From contig NC_088865.1 of NCBI RefSeq assembly GCF_032884065.1, positions 45,509,685-45,573,684 on the forward strand: DNA of 64,000 nucleotides, in the 5' to 3' direction. The stretch is from Artemia franciscana (Eukaryota > Arthropoda > Branchiopoda > Anostraca > Artemiidae). Numbering within the stretch: position 1 is the first letter of the stretch; each line of letters begins with the position of its first letter. Made by a program: the position numbers and the translations under genes. Below the pieces are notes generated by a model. That model was not told the origin of the DNA. It searched no databases and saw only the letters and a program-made list of their open reading frames with translations. Shown here piece after piece: positions 47,860 through 60,315 of the stretch.

Positions 47860-48700
47860 AAGTCTGGCTTACATTTGCGGAAGTTAATTGTTGACATTAG
47901 CCAAAACAATATTTGCGTCATTTGAAGTTCCCATTAAAATTTCTGTAGTGTGTTTTTAGTGGCTTTTTCTGCAAAAACTGAAGTCCTAAAGAATGCACCT
48001 GGCAGTGAATCAATGCTACGTAAAAACTTCAACTAAAAAGCGAGTGCATCGATCAGTTAAGATATTCAATAAGATAAAGACGATGTCTCCAAGGGATCAA
48101 TTTAAAATACGTGAAGAATGTTTGATTTCAGATATCACCGATTTATTCATGCTTTCGCGACTTTTGGGGCTGTTAAGGTATTTTGGTAATTTGTTCCGCC
48201 AATAATTGGCTACTTATTAACTTCGGTCTTGGATTAACTTAAACTGAAACCATATTTTGGGGACCTTAGACAGGGTTAGAGGACTTTGTGATTCTTGATG
48301 TACAGTATTCTCCATCACGAAGGGATCATATATATTTACTTCCAGTATGATTGACCTCCAATAGCCAAAAAATTTTTGAAATACTAGCAATTTGCATGGT
48401 TACAACTGACGACAGGTTTGGCTAATATTTGGCTTTGAAACGCGGAAGTGAATTACCTCTGTTTGCCAGAACAATTTTTGCGTCATTTTACAACCCACAT
48501 TGAAATTCCTTTGATTTTATACGTGTATTAAGTGACCTTTTTTTTCCAAGAATTGATATCATGAAAATTTAGTTCGTGAAGATTAAGTCACGCTAAAAGC
48601 TCAATTAGTAACTTGGTCCGCCAACAACAACAAAAAAATCACAATTCGACATAGACGAGACACCGAAGGGGTCATCTCTATCATGGTTGAAGTAGTATCC
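47860..48700. repeat. Two units of a repeat of about 550 bp
   Basis: 'ttgcggaagttaattgttga' (47875) and 'cgcggaagtgaattacctct' (48440) head similar units. Both continue 'caa.atttgcgtcatttt…cccattaaaattt' and 'tgacctttttt…caagaattgatatcatgaa'. 48260-48390 resembles 46020-46150. Confidence 0.65.
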
Positions 48701-49036
48701 AAGGCTGCAATTTTCTCTGGTACATAGGGGAAACTGCTAAAACCGCAAGCCGTTTAACCCCCACCCCCTTCTGAAATTTATTACATTCAAAAATGTTGTC
48801 AAAACTAAGAACTTACATAATTCAACCATCCACAGAAACAAATCAATTTTCTTTAGTCTACCTTTTCCTTTATGGTGCTACATGGTTCATTTTTCATTGT
48901 CATTTTCCCTTGACTTGGAGAAATTGGCTCCAATTTCGTCCCCTCCCCAAGGATTTTGACGAAATTACGCCGCTGGTGGTAGCTGCAACCTAGTAAACAA
49001 ACCAAGGCCAAAAGCAGACAAAATTAAAAAAAAAAG

Positions 49037-50250
49037 TTTTTGAGGTGAATCAGATGCATTTTTATTCGCTACTTACTTACTATGCTACTTTTTCCATTAT
49101 TCGCTACTTACAGCTAGCGAATCCACGAATCAACAGCTAGTGCGTCCACTAGTTAATTGTCCCAGAGGACTAGATATCTGAAGTTGTCGAGAAATTATGG
49201 TTTGAGCGTGAAATTTGACTAAACAAAATGTGAAATTTTCTTCTCTTTAGTCACTGACTTCATCAATCAAAGTGAGGGCCGTCACTGGAAAATCCCAACG
49301 CGATCAAGTTACTCAAATGATAACACATTTCAGCTAATATTTCGCGTTTTCTGAGAAGCTACGCTAGAATATTCATTGGGCCTGAACATTCCTGAACTTA
49401 AAAAATCAATTTCTGCTCTGTTTAATCGAAAAAACAAAATAAAAATTTATAATAATGGAAGTCTTATCAAAACTGAATATTCTTATCTCTAGCACAAAAC
49501 GGGAGAACTTAAATGGTTTTTCTAAGATTTATGGGAAAGAGGCATTCGGCTTTTAGTGTTTTGCTGTTTATTCAGATCTCTTACCCAAATTCTACAAATA
49601 ATGGTGAGGCCGCTCAGTCAACTCGAAATAGTTTGGCAACACAAACTAAAAACTTTATAATGGGTGAGATAGGGTGGTCTTTTAAGGGACTGCATTGCCT
49701 TAAAGTATTTCTTTATACAACTTTTTGAATCGTATTCGATTATTTATCGACTGTAGTCTTAGGCTTGTTTTCGTCGAAAAAATTTGAATAGAAGTAAAAG
49801 ACATGGTGAACTTTATTATCTAGAAGTATTTTTTATTCTGAAAAATTCAATAAGTGTGGAACTGACAAGAGAGGACCCTTTGGCTGAAAAAAATAAAGTA
49901 ACATAAGTATTTTTAAGGCACCTGCCTGTGATTAATTTGAGAGATAAACCCTCTCCCTTTTCTCCTAAATTGACCACTTTGTTACAATACTAGCTAGCTA
50001 GAAGAAGCTAAGCTAAACTAGAAGAAGCTAGTTAAGAACTACTAGCGGATTTGCGGTAAGCCAACGAAAAATTTACCAGGGCCATCTTTCAAACAGTTCT
50101 TTTAACTGATTTTCTGTTTTTGCTATGACGGTGAACTGCATATTATCAGCAAATAAGGATGAAATTTTCCTTGTTACAGCCTCGTATACTTATGAATGCT
50201 TGAGTAGACCTTAATCAAGATCGGACATTCCATTATTCATATAATTTATG
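49037..50250. other. Intronic DNA without recognised features
   Basis: Contains a short 'agaagaagctaagctaaact' repeat near 50000-50040 and an open frame at 49513-49728 without a domain. Nothing else identified. Confidence 0.45.
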
Positions 50251-50254
50251 TAAG

Positions 50255-51873
50255 CAAATTGAATAAAAAAACAAGTTCTTTAACTGCAAGTAATGAGCGA
50301 CATTAGAACTTAAAATGAACAGAAATTACTCTGTATGAAAGGGGTTGTCCCTCCACAACGCCTCGCTCTTCACGCTAAAGTTTGACTCTGTCACAACTGC
50401 ACTTTTTAAAACAATAAAAAAAAAATAGTGTCAAGAACGAGGCGTTGCGGAGGGACGACCCCTTTCATACGGAGTAATTTCTGTTTGTTTTAAGTTTTAA
50501 TGTCGCTCCTTACTTGCAGTTAAAAAAAACTGGTTTTGTTTTATTTAGTTTCTGAACGTTTTTGAATTAACACATGTTTTGATTTTGGCTAAACACACAT
50601 GAATTTTTTGCTAAATGGCTTTCTCATAGTTTTCATTGGATGATTTTGATAAGAAAGAGGTGGAGGAGGGGGCCTAGTTACCCTCCAATTTTTTGCTAAT
50701 TAAAAATGCAACTAGATTTTTTTTATTTTTTGTACTAATGTTTTGGTTAGTAATAAACATACGTACCTTACGAATTAATTTACGTAACAAAAATCTATAT
50801 TTGTGTATTTTTATTACGTTTGTGAGGGGGTTTGTCCCCTTTTCAACACTTCGCTCTTTACACTAAAGCTTGAATTTTATACCAAATCTCAAAGAATGAC
50901 CCCTGACTCACAAAGGCCGTAGAACAAATAGTTGAAATTACTAAAAATACTTTAGCATAAAGAGCAAGGTATTGTAGAAAAGACGAACCCCCTTATAAAC
51001 GTAATATTTTGTGTTCGTTTTAACTATTAATGCTACTCATTACTTCCAGGAGAAAAAAAATTTAGTTTCCCATTTTTTTAAATAATGCTAGAAAATCCTG
51101 CATCCCCTTCATGGAAATTCTCTTCTCTCATGATTAATTCCTCACGGAAAGATCTTCCCACGTAACCCCCTCTTACCCCAACATGAAAAACTCCCCCTGA
51201 AAACGTCTGTACACTCCATAGTGACCATTACTATATGTAAACAATGGTCAAAGTTTGTAACTTGCAGCCCCTCCCCCGGGGAATGTGGGGGATTAAGTCG
51301 TCCTTAAAGACATAATTATTAGGTTCTCAACTAAGTTGAACAGAATGGCTATCTCAAAATTTTAATCCGGTGACTTTGGGGAAAAATGTGCGTTGGAGGG
51401 GGCCTAGATGCCCTCCTGTTTTTGGGTCACCTAAAAAGAACACTAAAACTTTTAATTTACGCTAGAATGAGCCCTCTGGCAACATTCTAGTACCACTGGA
51501 TCAATACAATCACCCCTGAAAAAAAAAATTAATAAAATAAAAAAAACAAAATAAACACACATCCGTAATCTGGCTTCTGGCAAAAAATACAAAATTCCAC
51601 ATTTTTTGTGATAGGAGCTTGAAAGATTAGCAGTGGGGTTCTCTGATACGCTTAATCTGATGGAGTAATTTTCAGTATTTCCCCCTATTTTCTATAATAA
51701 AGCAAATTTTCTCAGGCTCGTAGCTTTTGATGGGTTGTACTAAACTTAATGAAACTTATATATCTAATATCAGCATTAAAATCTAATTCTTTTGATGTAA
51801 CTATTGGCATCAAAATTCTGTTTTTGGAGTTTCGGTTACTATTGAGCCGGGTCGCTCCTTACTACAGTTCGTT
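50255..51873 (-). repeat. Fold-back family: core plus reverse half
   Basis: Core 50255-50545, then reverse arm: 'ttttggctaaacacacatga', 'agttaccctccaattttttg', 'aaaacgtctgtacactccat', 'cagcccctcccccggggaat', 'cggttactattgagccgggt'. It ends in a broken tip 'ctacagttcgtt'. No left arm is present. Confidence 0.9.
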
Positions 51874-52670
51874 CTTCCAAGCGTGAAACTAACACCAATC
51901 ATCTTAAATAAATAAATGAAGCTCAAAATGAACAGAAATCACAATAAATAACGGAGTTATATTCAAAACAAGCAAAAATTACCATTAGTAGGGTTGACAA
52001 CCCCCATACCTTCTCAAGACCAGAACATAATTTGTGCTTTACTGAAAAAAAAAAAAATGACCGTGGAATGTCAATTTTTATACGTATACTGACATTTAAT
52101 ATTAAAAGGCTTAATTTTTATTATTAAACTCAAAGTGAAAATACTTTTTATGTGTTGTGTTTTCAATAAGGTTATATAAACTGTGTTTAAATAAGGTTTT
52201 AAATTCAGAAAATAAATGTATCAAAATTCTGATTGGATGTTTGTTTTGTGAAATGATGGGCACAGGGGGTGGGGTGGTGTTGACGTCAAATCACTATTGA
52301 ATCTTAAAAAGAGCACTATATAGTACTACCAATGCAAAAAAGTGATTTTTCTTGTTTTTAAGGGAGGAGCACTTTAATTTCCCTCGAAAGATTTTCGACC
52401 ATGCTTGCTCCAACGGTGCCCTTTTCGATTTGATCTGACGCTATTTTCGATGGGTTTCAGGCTTTTTTTTAGACATTACCACGAATTTCTTTTTCCAATA
52501 AACTTTTACTTTTCAGACGAACCGAAATAATAATTACCATTTCAGAATTTGTGTCAGGTGGCACATTTTTCACTAAGTAATTTTTTTCTAAATACGTTTT
52601 TTCACTTTTGGTCACTATAGACTGTGACTCGCTCTTTACTAGGTTGCAGCTACCGTTGTAACCATCAAAG
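51874..52670. repeat. Fragments of the 'ggttgcagct' family and of the 62.3-kb repeat
   Basis: 'caagcgtgaaactaacacca' matches 62430; 'cccccataccttctcaagac' matches 8480 and 11560; the tip 'tttactaggttgcagctacc' is at 52636-52655. FAR exon 2 begins about 260 bp further on. Confidence 0.7.
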
Positions 52671-52913
52671 TCTCTTTATTATCAATTTTACTACCATAAA
52701 CAAGATTCAGTTCCAAATCATCAGTAATGAAATATATATAAGAAAAAACTCTAAAAGATTGTTTACCTACCGATATTGTTGAGGTATAAAGAATCAGTGG
52801 AAACACTATCTTTTCTGACGCCTCTTTTATTATGTTGCACTGGAAGCCGTTGTCTATTATCGACACATCAATTAATAGAGAATTATTTAACTCAAAAATC
52901 ATATGTTTTTCAG

Positions 52914-53162
52914 GCGTTTGACAATATTCGACAAAACCATCCAGAATTTTTCAGCAAAGTTATTCCAGTTTCTGGAGATATTTCCAGAGATGAGCTTGGA
53001 ATATCTCCCCAAGATTTGCAGATGATGTCTGAGACCGTATCGATTGCCTTTCATTCTGCTGCGATAGTACGTTTTGATGAACCGTTGAAGAGTGCCATTG
53101 AGCTGAATGTTAAAGGAGTGAAACGAATGCTTTCTGTTTGTAAGAAGCTGGAAAATCTGGAG
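52914..53162 (+). CDS. Fatty acyl-CoA reductase (FAR), coding exon 2
   Basis: A 249-nt exon (83 codons, phase 0 at both ends) between an acceptor with a T-rich tract (tgtttttcag, ending 52913) and a GTACGG donor at 53163. It continues the FAR Rossmann domain as residues 65-147. AFDNIRQNHPEFFSKVIPVS matches the family segment before the GD(L/I)S motif. Next come GDISRDELGISPQD and the hallmark FHSAAIVRFDEPL (about 110-122), then ELNVKGVKRMLSVCKKL. It joins exon 1 (LLSAV) and exon 3 (VLVHVSTAY) without a frame break. Because it is a multiple of three and phase 0-0, skipping it would keep the frame but remove part of the fold. The open frame to its left is intron and not coding. Confidence 0.93.
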
Positions 53163-53559
53163 GTACGGAAGCTTATGATATTCATGTCGTTACTGTAACT
53201 AGGCAGGTCTCCAATCTTAATGAATTTTTGGTTAGTAAATTTGCAGATCAGATAGACCTTCTTAGGAGCAAGCAAACATGTAATTGGGAGTGATTAAACT
53301 TCCGCATGGCCAACTTCAACATTTAAAAAAAGTTGGAATGGTTGTAGATAAGAAAACTCTCCTTCCGGAGACCTGGATTGTAAATCCACAGTCTGGATTG
53401 TGAATATGCCGTTCCACTAACAGCATATAATATGGGTCTAATGTCAGTCCGAAGTATGAAGATACCGTAAGACAGACAAAACAACCTCACTCCTAAATGA
53501 ACTGACACTGACTCAATGACTTAATGCCTACTTATAAGTATCTGCCCGCCCACAGAGGC

Positions 53560-53665
53560 CTTACTCGTTTGCTTTAGTTTCTTATTCTTTCTGTTTTGTG
53601 TAGTGTTTGTTTTGTTTCTTTTATTGATGCTCCGCTTTGATTTTTTTAGCGGGTCAAAAATGAAT
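53560..53665 (+). mobile_element. Possible LINE 3' tail ending in TTA repeats
   Basis: A T-rich stretch, 'agcgggtcaaaaatgaatta', then TTA repeats. Such 3' tails are typical of arthropod LINEs. No coding part is attached. Confidence 0.35.
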
Positions 53666-54856
53666 TATTATTATTAATGGCAGATTTGTGTCTCACTAGT
53701 TCTATTTTTTCATGACTCTTAGGTGAGACATAAGTAATCCAAATCAGACTAGGCACAACCAAAAGTTCCTTGCAAGGTATCAGTAGCTCGTGATAGATGG
53801 TTCTGTGATCTTTGATCTTAATCCTGAAAATGGATCTCACTTACAATCGGGGTCACAGGTACGTAATCTTTATTATGAATTCTAAAGCCTTGGCTCAGAA
53901 TAAAATCGAGGATTTGGGTTATGGTCATTGCCTGGTGTTGGTCTTGGATTGGAGATTTATAATTTTTCTGTTCTAATTTGTTTACAATTTGACAATTCAT
54001 GTTTAAAAATCGCTTTTTTAAGCTTTTGTGCTCTACTGATATTTTGAAACTTATTTCAAGAATCTGGTTTGTCAGTGGAAAAGGCCCAAGGTATTGTATT
54101 ATTCCCTCTCACATTAAACGTAATAAGGGGGACTACCATTTCGTTATATTTTGGTTAATAAAATTTTGGGATAAATTTTGTGGAAACATCGCAATAGATG
54201 ATAGGTGACAGGCTAAATCCTTAAAGACTGACTCTTCAAATACATATGAAAAAAAGTGTACCAATTGCTGCTTTATAGTTTCAAATTAATCAAGGTCCGA
54301 TTTCTTATAGTCGAGTCCAAGAAACTTTGTGATAGAATGTGATCTAAATCATGTTTTTTCGACCCCCTTGTGGTTCGAAGACTTTAGCTTGCACGGTTTA
54401 TCTATTTACTTGAACTCTCGTTAAGTAAAAAGGAAAAATCACAGCATGCCCAAAAGAGATAGAAAGACACTAGATGCTAATAAACCAGTTTAAAGTGGAC
54501 CAAGGACCATGGTAAAATTAAGAGTTAGTACTGAAATTTCCTCTAATGATCAGATCAAGCCACATACATAAAACGCAACAAATACCTAAATAATAAATAA
54601 ACAAATTAACTCCTAAGGAAATAGGGTGAAATGGTTGGCATTTAGATCCCTGTGTTCTCAAAATTCACAAGGCTTAATCTCAGAGTTTACAAGATACCTT
54701 TGGTATCCAAATACTTAATCAAAACGAATCAGTTGGTAATAAACATGATATTTTGCCAGAAAGACCTCAATTTCCTTGTCTCAGTTAGGTATTTTACATA
54801 CCAGTTTTTTTGCTGTTTAAGCAATTTAATATAAACTTATCCTTATATGAAAATCT
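53666..54856. other. FAR intron 2, nothing certain
   Basis: Two minus-strand open frames (53646-53840, 53818-54000) overlap and could be a worn retroelement, but I recognise no motif. No splice-flanked exon seen. Confidence 0.35.
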
Positions 54857-55640
54857 TCAATTTTTCCACATACTACAACTACTACTAATAATAATTGACG
54901 CAGCACCAAGCCACCTGAGGCCAACACAGCTACGCACGCTCCTCGTCCAACCTAATCTATTCAAGGTCTCCCTCTTTGCACCTTCCCAGGAAGTTCCCAT
55001 TTCGTTTAAATCTTTATTTATGACATCCTCCCACCCCAGACGAGGACGACCTGCTTTCCATGTAGCCTGAGCTGGTTGGCCAAAAAGGACAATCTTCAGA
55101 AATACGTCATCCTTCATCCGCAGAACATAGTCTAGCCATCTCAACCTTTCTTTCATTATAGCCCTAGAAAGTGGGATTGAACCACATTTTTGTACAATCT
55201 ACTGTTTGAAGTACGGTCAGTCAGCCGGGTACCAAAAACAATCCGTAGGCAACTTTTTCTGGAAAACATCTAGTAAATTTTCGTCCGCTTTTCGGAGCAC
55301 CAATGCTTCAGAGCCATATTGGACCATTGTCATCACTGTTACTTCCAATATTCTAATCTTGGTTTGCAGATTTATCTTCCTATTCTTCCAAACCTTTTTT
55401 TAACTGTGAAAAAACACCCTGAGCCTTAGCTATTCCACTTTTAACATCTTCACTGCTCCCACCGTCTTTACTAATAATACTACCAAGGTAAGTGAAGCTG
55501 TCCACCTGATAAATTTTTCCACACAAGTATAGGGTCATTGCTATTCCGACGTACATAAAAATGACGACGTCAGGTACATAAATATTTTTCTTAAAATTAA
55601 GGCTCTTAACAAATTTTCTCAAACTTCTGACCTATCTAAA
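54857..55640 (-). pseudogene. LINE reverse-transcriptase C-terminal remnant
   Basis: Read leftward from about 55600. VDSFTYLGSIISKDGGSSED is the LINE signature 'F.YLG..I..DG'. KINLQTKIRI and VQYGSEAL correspond to 'L..YG.E.W'. Then come LLDVFQKKLP and, after a frame change, MKERLRWLDYVLRM, GRPRLGWEDVI and DLNEMGTSWEGAK. These are the thumb and C-terminal segments of RTE/Jockey-like non-LTR elements. Frame changes near 55170-55260 break it. It is opposite in direction to the FAR transcript, in its intron 2. Confidence 0.88.
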
Positions 55641-56455
55641 TCGTTTTTTTCTTATGCTAGAACATCCCAGGATGTTAATTTTCCCAAAAAAATATGGAAC
55701 TGTTTTCGAGAAAAAATACATACATACATACATACACAATTATTGATGGTTTATAAAAATAGTATGGTGTTCTTGCATATTATGTGCAGTTTGTATATTA
55801 TATTTTTGTGCATTATTGTTCTTCTGTATTCGCAAATTCATATATATTATTTTATTTCTGTATGTGACACGTGTATAAATATATCCTACCAAATTAGTCA
55901 GCTTCGCCAGTATTCATCTAGGGAAAAGCCGGCTGTGTTGGCTTTTCCCCACTTGGCTTTGGGTATGCACATTGTGGACACTGATTTTGGTCAATTATAT
56001 TATAAAAATTCTCAATAGCGGTTTTAAAGATATTTTAGTTTCTACATTATTTGAATTTCTGCCAGTTTTAATTTCGATTTTTTGTGCTTAAGTTTTGAAT
56101 TTTTTCAATTTACTCTCCACTTCTCTGGGGATAACATAAATTCCCTTCCCTGAAAAAATTAAATGGCTCATTTAAAGCTATATTTTTCTTTTTTAGAAAT
56201 CGAAAAATAGAAAAGACATAGATACCAATAATTTTCAATTTAAAATTACTTAGAAATTTAGTAATTTTTTTCTGCGATATAGCAAATATTTGATAACAGA
56301 GGTGTTAGAGAGACGCGGCAAAATTATCTATTCGTAGCGCTAATAATTAAAGACAATACAATTCTAAACAATACAATTCAAGACAGCGCTTTACTTCAAT
56401 TTGACTTACCCCAGTGAGTCATAGCTGCACCTCATTTATATGTTTTTCAGGTATA
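55641..56455. other. FAR intron 2, AT-rich
   Basis: Includes a CATA/TACA microsatellite at 55711-55735. No gene seen. Confidence 0.45.
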
Positions 56456-56457
56456 TA

Positions 56458-56634
<177 letters not shown>

Positions 56635-56687
56635 TAAAGTTTGCACATGGTACTTTCCAGTTATACTTAAATGGAAAATCGTTTCAG

Positions 56688-56833
56688 GTTTTGGTGCATG
56701 TTTCAACCGCTTATGTAAATTCTACGCGAACAGAGCTGGACGAAACCATTTATAGACCTCTGTGTGATGTTGATAATTTAATATCCACACTTGATTGGCT
56801 CGATGACCAGGCCGCAAATTCTATTACAAAAAG
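56688..56833 (+). CDS. Fatty acyl-CoA reductase (FAR), coding exon 3
   Basis: Starts after gtttcag (56681-56687) with [14 protein letters not shown], the conserved FAR/extended-SDR segment whose STAY contains the serine/threonine that assists catalysis. It continues [10 protein letters not shown] and ends near [13 protein letters not shown], where FAR proteins normally run into the PNTYTFTK active-site region. The proposed end is AAAAG|GTTGAT at 56833/56834, phase 2, which is a weak donor. The frame reads on to a stop at 56984 with unrelated residues, so the exon must end near here. The exon carrying the YxxxK catalytic motif was not found before 64000. The acceptor lies only 57 nt after a 170-nt TA repeat. 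The start is secure; the exact 3' border is tentative. Confidence 0.85.
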
Positions 56834-56984
56834 GTTGATTATTCCTCTTTTCTCTCATGTTGACAGCTCGTATTTTTATTTTTGGTTAATATTTGATGTT
56901 CCCTGTTCCCTATTAGTTTCCCTATTAGTTTCCCTGTTCCCTATTAGTGCCGAAACACTGATATCAAGTTTCTATGGAACTTAA

Positions 56985-57730
56985 ATAAAAACGCATGACA
57001 TGCCTCTAGAGTAGTCACGATTAGTGTTGATTTGTAGCTCTTCAAAAATTTACCCAGTGCAACATATACCACTGTATCCAAAACAAAAGGGCGTATTGTG
57101 CTCTAAATAGGATAAAACTTTCGAATACATTGCGATGTAGGCCTCTTTGAGCATAAATGGGTACAGGAGCAGAAAAACAGGAACGGAAGAAAGGTCGGAT
57201 AAAGGGTTAGACGGGTAGAAGGAAGATTAAAAAAGTGAGACTAAAGGTGAAAAATGGTGGGCAACTACGATGGGCTTCCTATATGCCCACGGCTTAGCCA
57301 GATTTCAACTTTCGACAAAATACAAATTATTTTGGATAGAACTTGGGATCAGTGAGCTTTTTCTAAATAAGCCAAACAGACCAGACAAAGTCCTGTGCAT
57401 TAATGCAGAATAGCATAAGAAAAATGAAGGCAAGAAGGCAGGACCTGAGCCACAAGAAGACTTTTGACCAGTTCGTTTTTACATTGATTTTTTTTATCAG
57501 TGGAAATTTCTAGCATAGTAGTTAATGTGTCTCCAATCGACAAGTAGAATCCGTTAACAATTTGAACATACTGATACAATGTTTTTCTCTAGCCACGGGT
57601 GTATTTATCTAATGCCACAGGATTAAAGATATAGACTTAATATGATCTTATACGGATTTTAGAAATAGCAATTTCAGTAATCCAACATTTGTTTTTTTTA
57701 TCTTTATTCTGATGTAATTAATTTTTCAGT
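56985..57730. other. FAR intron 3, nothing recognised
   Basis: I looked for the next FAR exon (PNTYTFTK-like) here and did not find it. A purine-rich stretch is at 57170-57260. Confidence 0.45.
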
Positions 57731-57735
57731 TCTTT

Positions 57736-57870
<135 letters not shown>

Positions 57871-58199
57871 TATAAATGTACATAATGTTGAGTTTTTATC
57901 TTGTAATCATGTACATTTAAACATTTAAATATTTTTATGCATCATGTCTAGCCCACTAACGTCATTTAAGAAGATTAATAATAACTGACTTAAAGATTCG
58001 CTCGTTGAAAAATCGTGCATAACGCTTTCAAGAAGATAGATAATGCTTTTTCTTCTTTATTAATCCAAGTACGTTCTAAAAAGCACGTTCTCATAGATGC
58101 TTTGCTCGACTTCCAGTTCTAATGAATATAAAACAAGTATTTCTCGTGAAAACTGGTCCAGACTGGCAGTCAAGCTTGGGCTAAGTTTAGATAGAAAAT

Positions 58200-60315
58200 T
58201 GAACAGTTCGTAGTAACGAACTGTGGTAGCGACTTGGCTCAATAGTAACCGAAACTCCAAAAAAACAGAATTTTGATACCAACATATGCGTCAAAAGAAT
58301 TGAATTTTTATGCTTATTTTAAAATTTTACCATCAAAAGTGACGAGCCTGAGAAAATTTGCCTTATTTTCGACAAAAGGGATAAACATCCCCTAAAAGTC
58401 ATAGAATCTTAATTAAAATTACACCATCACATTCAGTGTATCAGAGAACCCTACTGTAGAAGTTTCAAGCTCCTATGTGCAAAAATGTGGAATTTTGCAT
58501 AAGTGTTTATTTGTTTTTTTCCCAGGGGTGATCGTATCGACCCAGTGGTCCTAGAATGTCGTGAGAGGGCTTATTCTAACGGAAATCAAAAGTTCTAGTG
58601 CCCTTTTTCAGTAGCCAAAAATTGGAGGGTAACTAGACCCCCTCCCACGCTCACTATTTCCCAAAATCACCGGATCAAAATCCCAGAGTCCCCGGGGGAA
58701 GGGCTGCAAGTTATGAGCTTCGCCCATTGTTAACATATAGTATTGGTTATTGACGAACTATAATGACATTTTCAAGGTGTATGATTTTGGTGGTGGGAGG
58801 GGGGTTGGAGATTACATGAAAGTATCTTTCCATTGAGAAATTTATCATGGGGGAATATATATTTTATGAAGAGGGCGCTGGATTTTCCAGCATTATTTAA
58901 AACAACAATGAGAAATTAGATAAAAAACAAGTTTTTTCAACTGAAATTAAGGAGCAACATTCAAGAAATTATTACATATATGAGGGGTTCATCCCCTCCT
59001 CAATACATCGCTCTTTACTCTAAAGTATTTTCGGTAAATTCAAATGAGCTATTTATTCTAATTAAACGGCCTTTGTGGTTTAGGGATCATTCTTAAAGAA
59101 TCGGAGCAAAATCCAAACTTTAGTATAAAGAGCGAAATATTGACGAGGGGACAAATCCCCTCATATACTTAATAAAAATATACGAATATAGAAGTTCGTT
59201 AATTAAGTTAATTTGTAAGCTAAGTATATTTATTACTAATAAAAACGTTCGTAAATAAATTAAAAGTTAGTGGCCTTTTTAAGTAAACAAAAAATAGGAG
59301 GGCAACTAGGTCTCATCGCTCGCCCCGACAAGGGTCGTTTAATTACAATAATAAGCTGTTTTTAGAAGTTCAAAAAAATCTTAGCGTAAAGAGCGAGGTA
59401 TTGAGGATGGGGATACCCCCCTCATATTCGTAATAATTTCTGTTCGTTTGAATTGTTAATGCTGCTCCTTACTTTCAGTTGAAAAACTTGTTTTTATATT
59501 TAATTTCTAATCATTTTTAAAATAATGCTGGGAAATCCAGCTCCGCCTCCATTGAACACCTTTTTCCCCACAAAAGATCCTTTCGAATTCCTCCGTGGAA
59601 AGATCCTTCTATGTAGCCCCCACCCCCACTCTAAAAATATCTGTATATTTCCCAGCAGCCGATACCATATGTAAACAATAGGCAAAGATCATAGCTTGTA
59701 CCGCTTCCTCTGGGGGCTATGACGGGTCAACTCATCTTCAAAGACATAGTTATTAGATTTTTGACTGTGCTGAACAAAATGGTCATAATAAAATTTTGAT
59801 CGGAAGAATCTGAGGAAATAATGGGTGTGGGAAGGAGGATAGCTGCCATTCAATATATTCGGTTACTTAAAAATGACACCAGAAATGTCTATACCCGATG
59901 AAATGGACCCTCTCCCAATTATCTAGGATAACTGGTTCAATACGATCACGCCTGGAAAAAAAAAACAAAACAAATAAACACATTTGTGAGCTTACTTCTG
60001 ACAAAACTCTTATATAGGAGTTTGAAACCACTACAGTAAAGTTCTCTGATATGCTGAATCTAATGGCGTGATTTTCATTAAGATCACTTGATTTTTGGGG
60101 GGGATTTCCCCTCTTTTTCAAAATTTTGGAAAATTTACTCAGGCTCGTAACTTTTCATGTTTAATTTAAACTTGATAAATTAATATTTTCTGAATAAGCA
60201 TCGAAATTTAATTCTGTAGATATATCTATTGTTACCAAGACTCTGTTTCTTAGAGTTTCGGTTACTATTGAGCCGCATCGCTTCTTACTTACAGTTCGTT
60301 ACCACAAACTGTTTG
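58200..60315. repeat. Complete fold-back element, both tips
   Basis: Tip 'cagttcgtagtaacgaactg' at 58203; left arm to about 59320; shortened core 59330-59490; right arm 59490-60250 in reverse order; final tip 'cagttcgttaccacaaactg'. Total about 2.1 kb. It contains no reading frame of a transposase, so it can only be moved by another element's enzyme. Confidence 0.92.

Larger units (their letters stand above)
45888..49036. mobile_element. Inverted-repeat element ('ggttgcagct' tips) carrying a Helitron
   Basis: The outer left end ('ggccttggttcgttctttac', 'taggttgcagctaccaccag', 'ggcgtaacttcgtcaaaatc') is mirrored at the right end 48940-49036. An inner mirrored block, 46105-46203 and 47640-47745, includes 'gatttgtccccaatatgc'. 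Between the inner blocks lie the Helitron and 255 bp of unrelated DNA. Unequal arm content shows later deletion and duplication. No transposase is encoded. Confidence 0.8.
26641..52913 (+). other. FAR intron 1, about 26.3 kb, repeat-filled
   Basis: Bounded by the exon 1 donor and exon 2 acceptor. Contents, left to right: TA and poly-T tracts, palindromic cores and fold-back elements, a 317-bp tandem repeat, the Helitron/SINE nest and further fold-back halves. No other protein-coding exon is convincing within it. Confidence 0.85.

Noticed and set aside
47993-48205. 70-residue open frame in the nested element
   Set aside because: Lies in a repeat unit whose sister copies do not keep the frame.
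52776-52913. Upstream part of the frame around FAR exon 2 as coding
   Set aside because: It precedes a clear acceptor and its residues do not fit the FAR family.
53646-54000. Two minus-strand frames as a possible retroelement gene
   Set aside because: Searched by eye for protease, reverse transcriptase and integrase motifs; none convincing.
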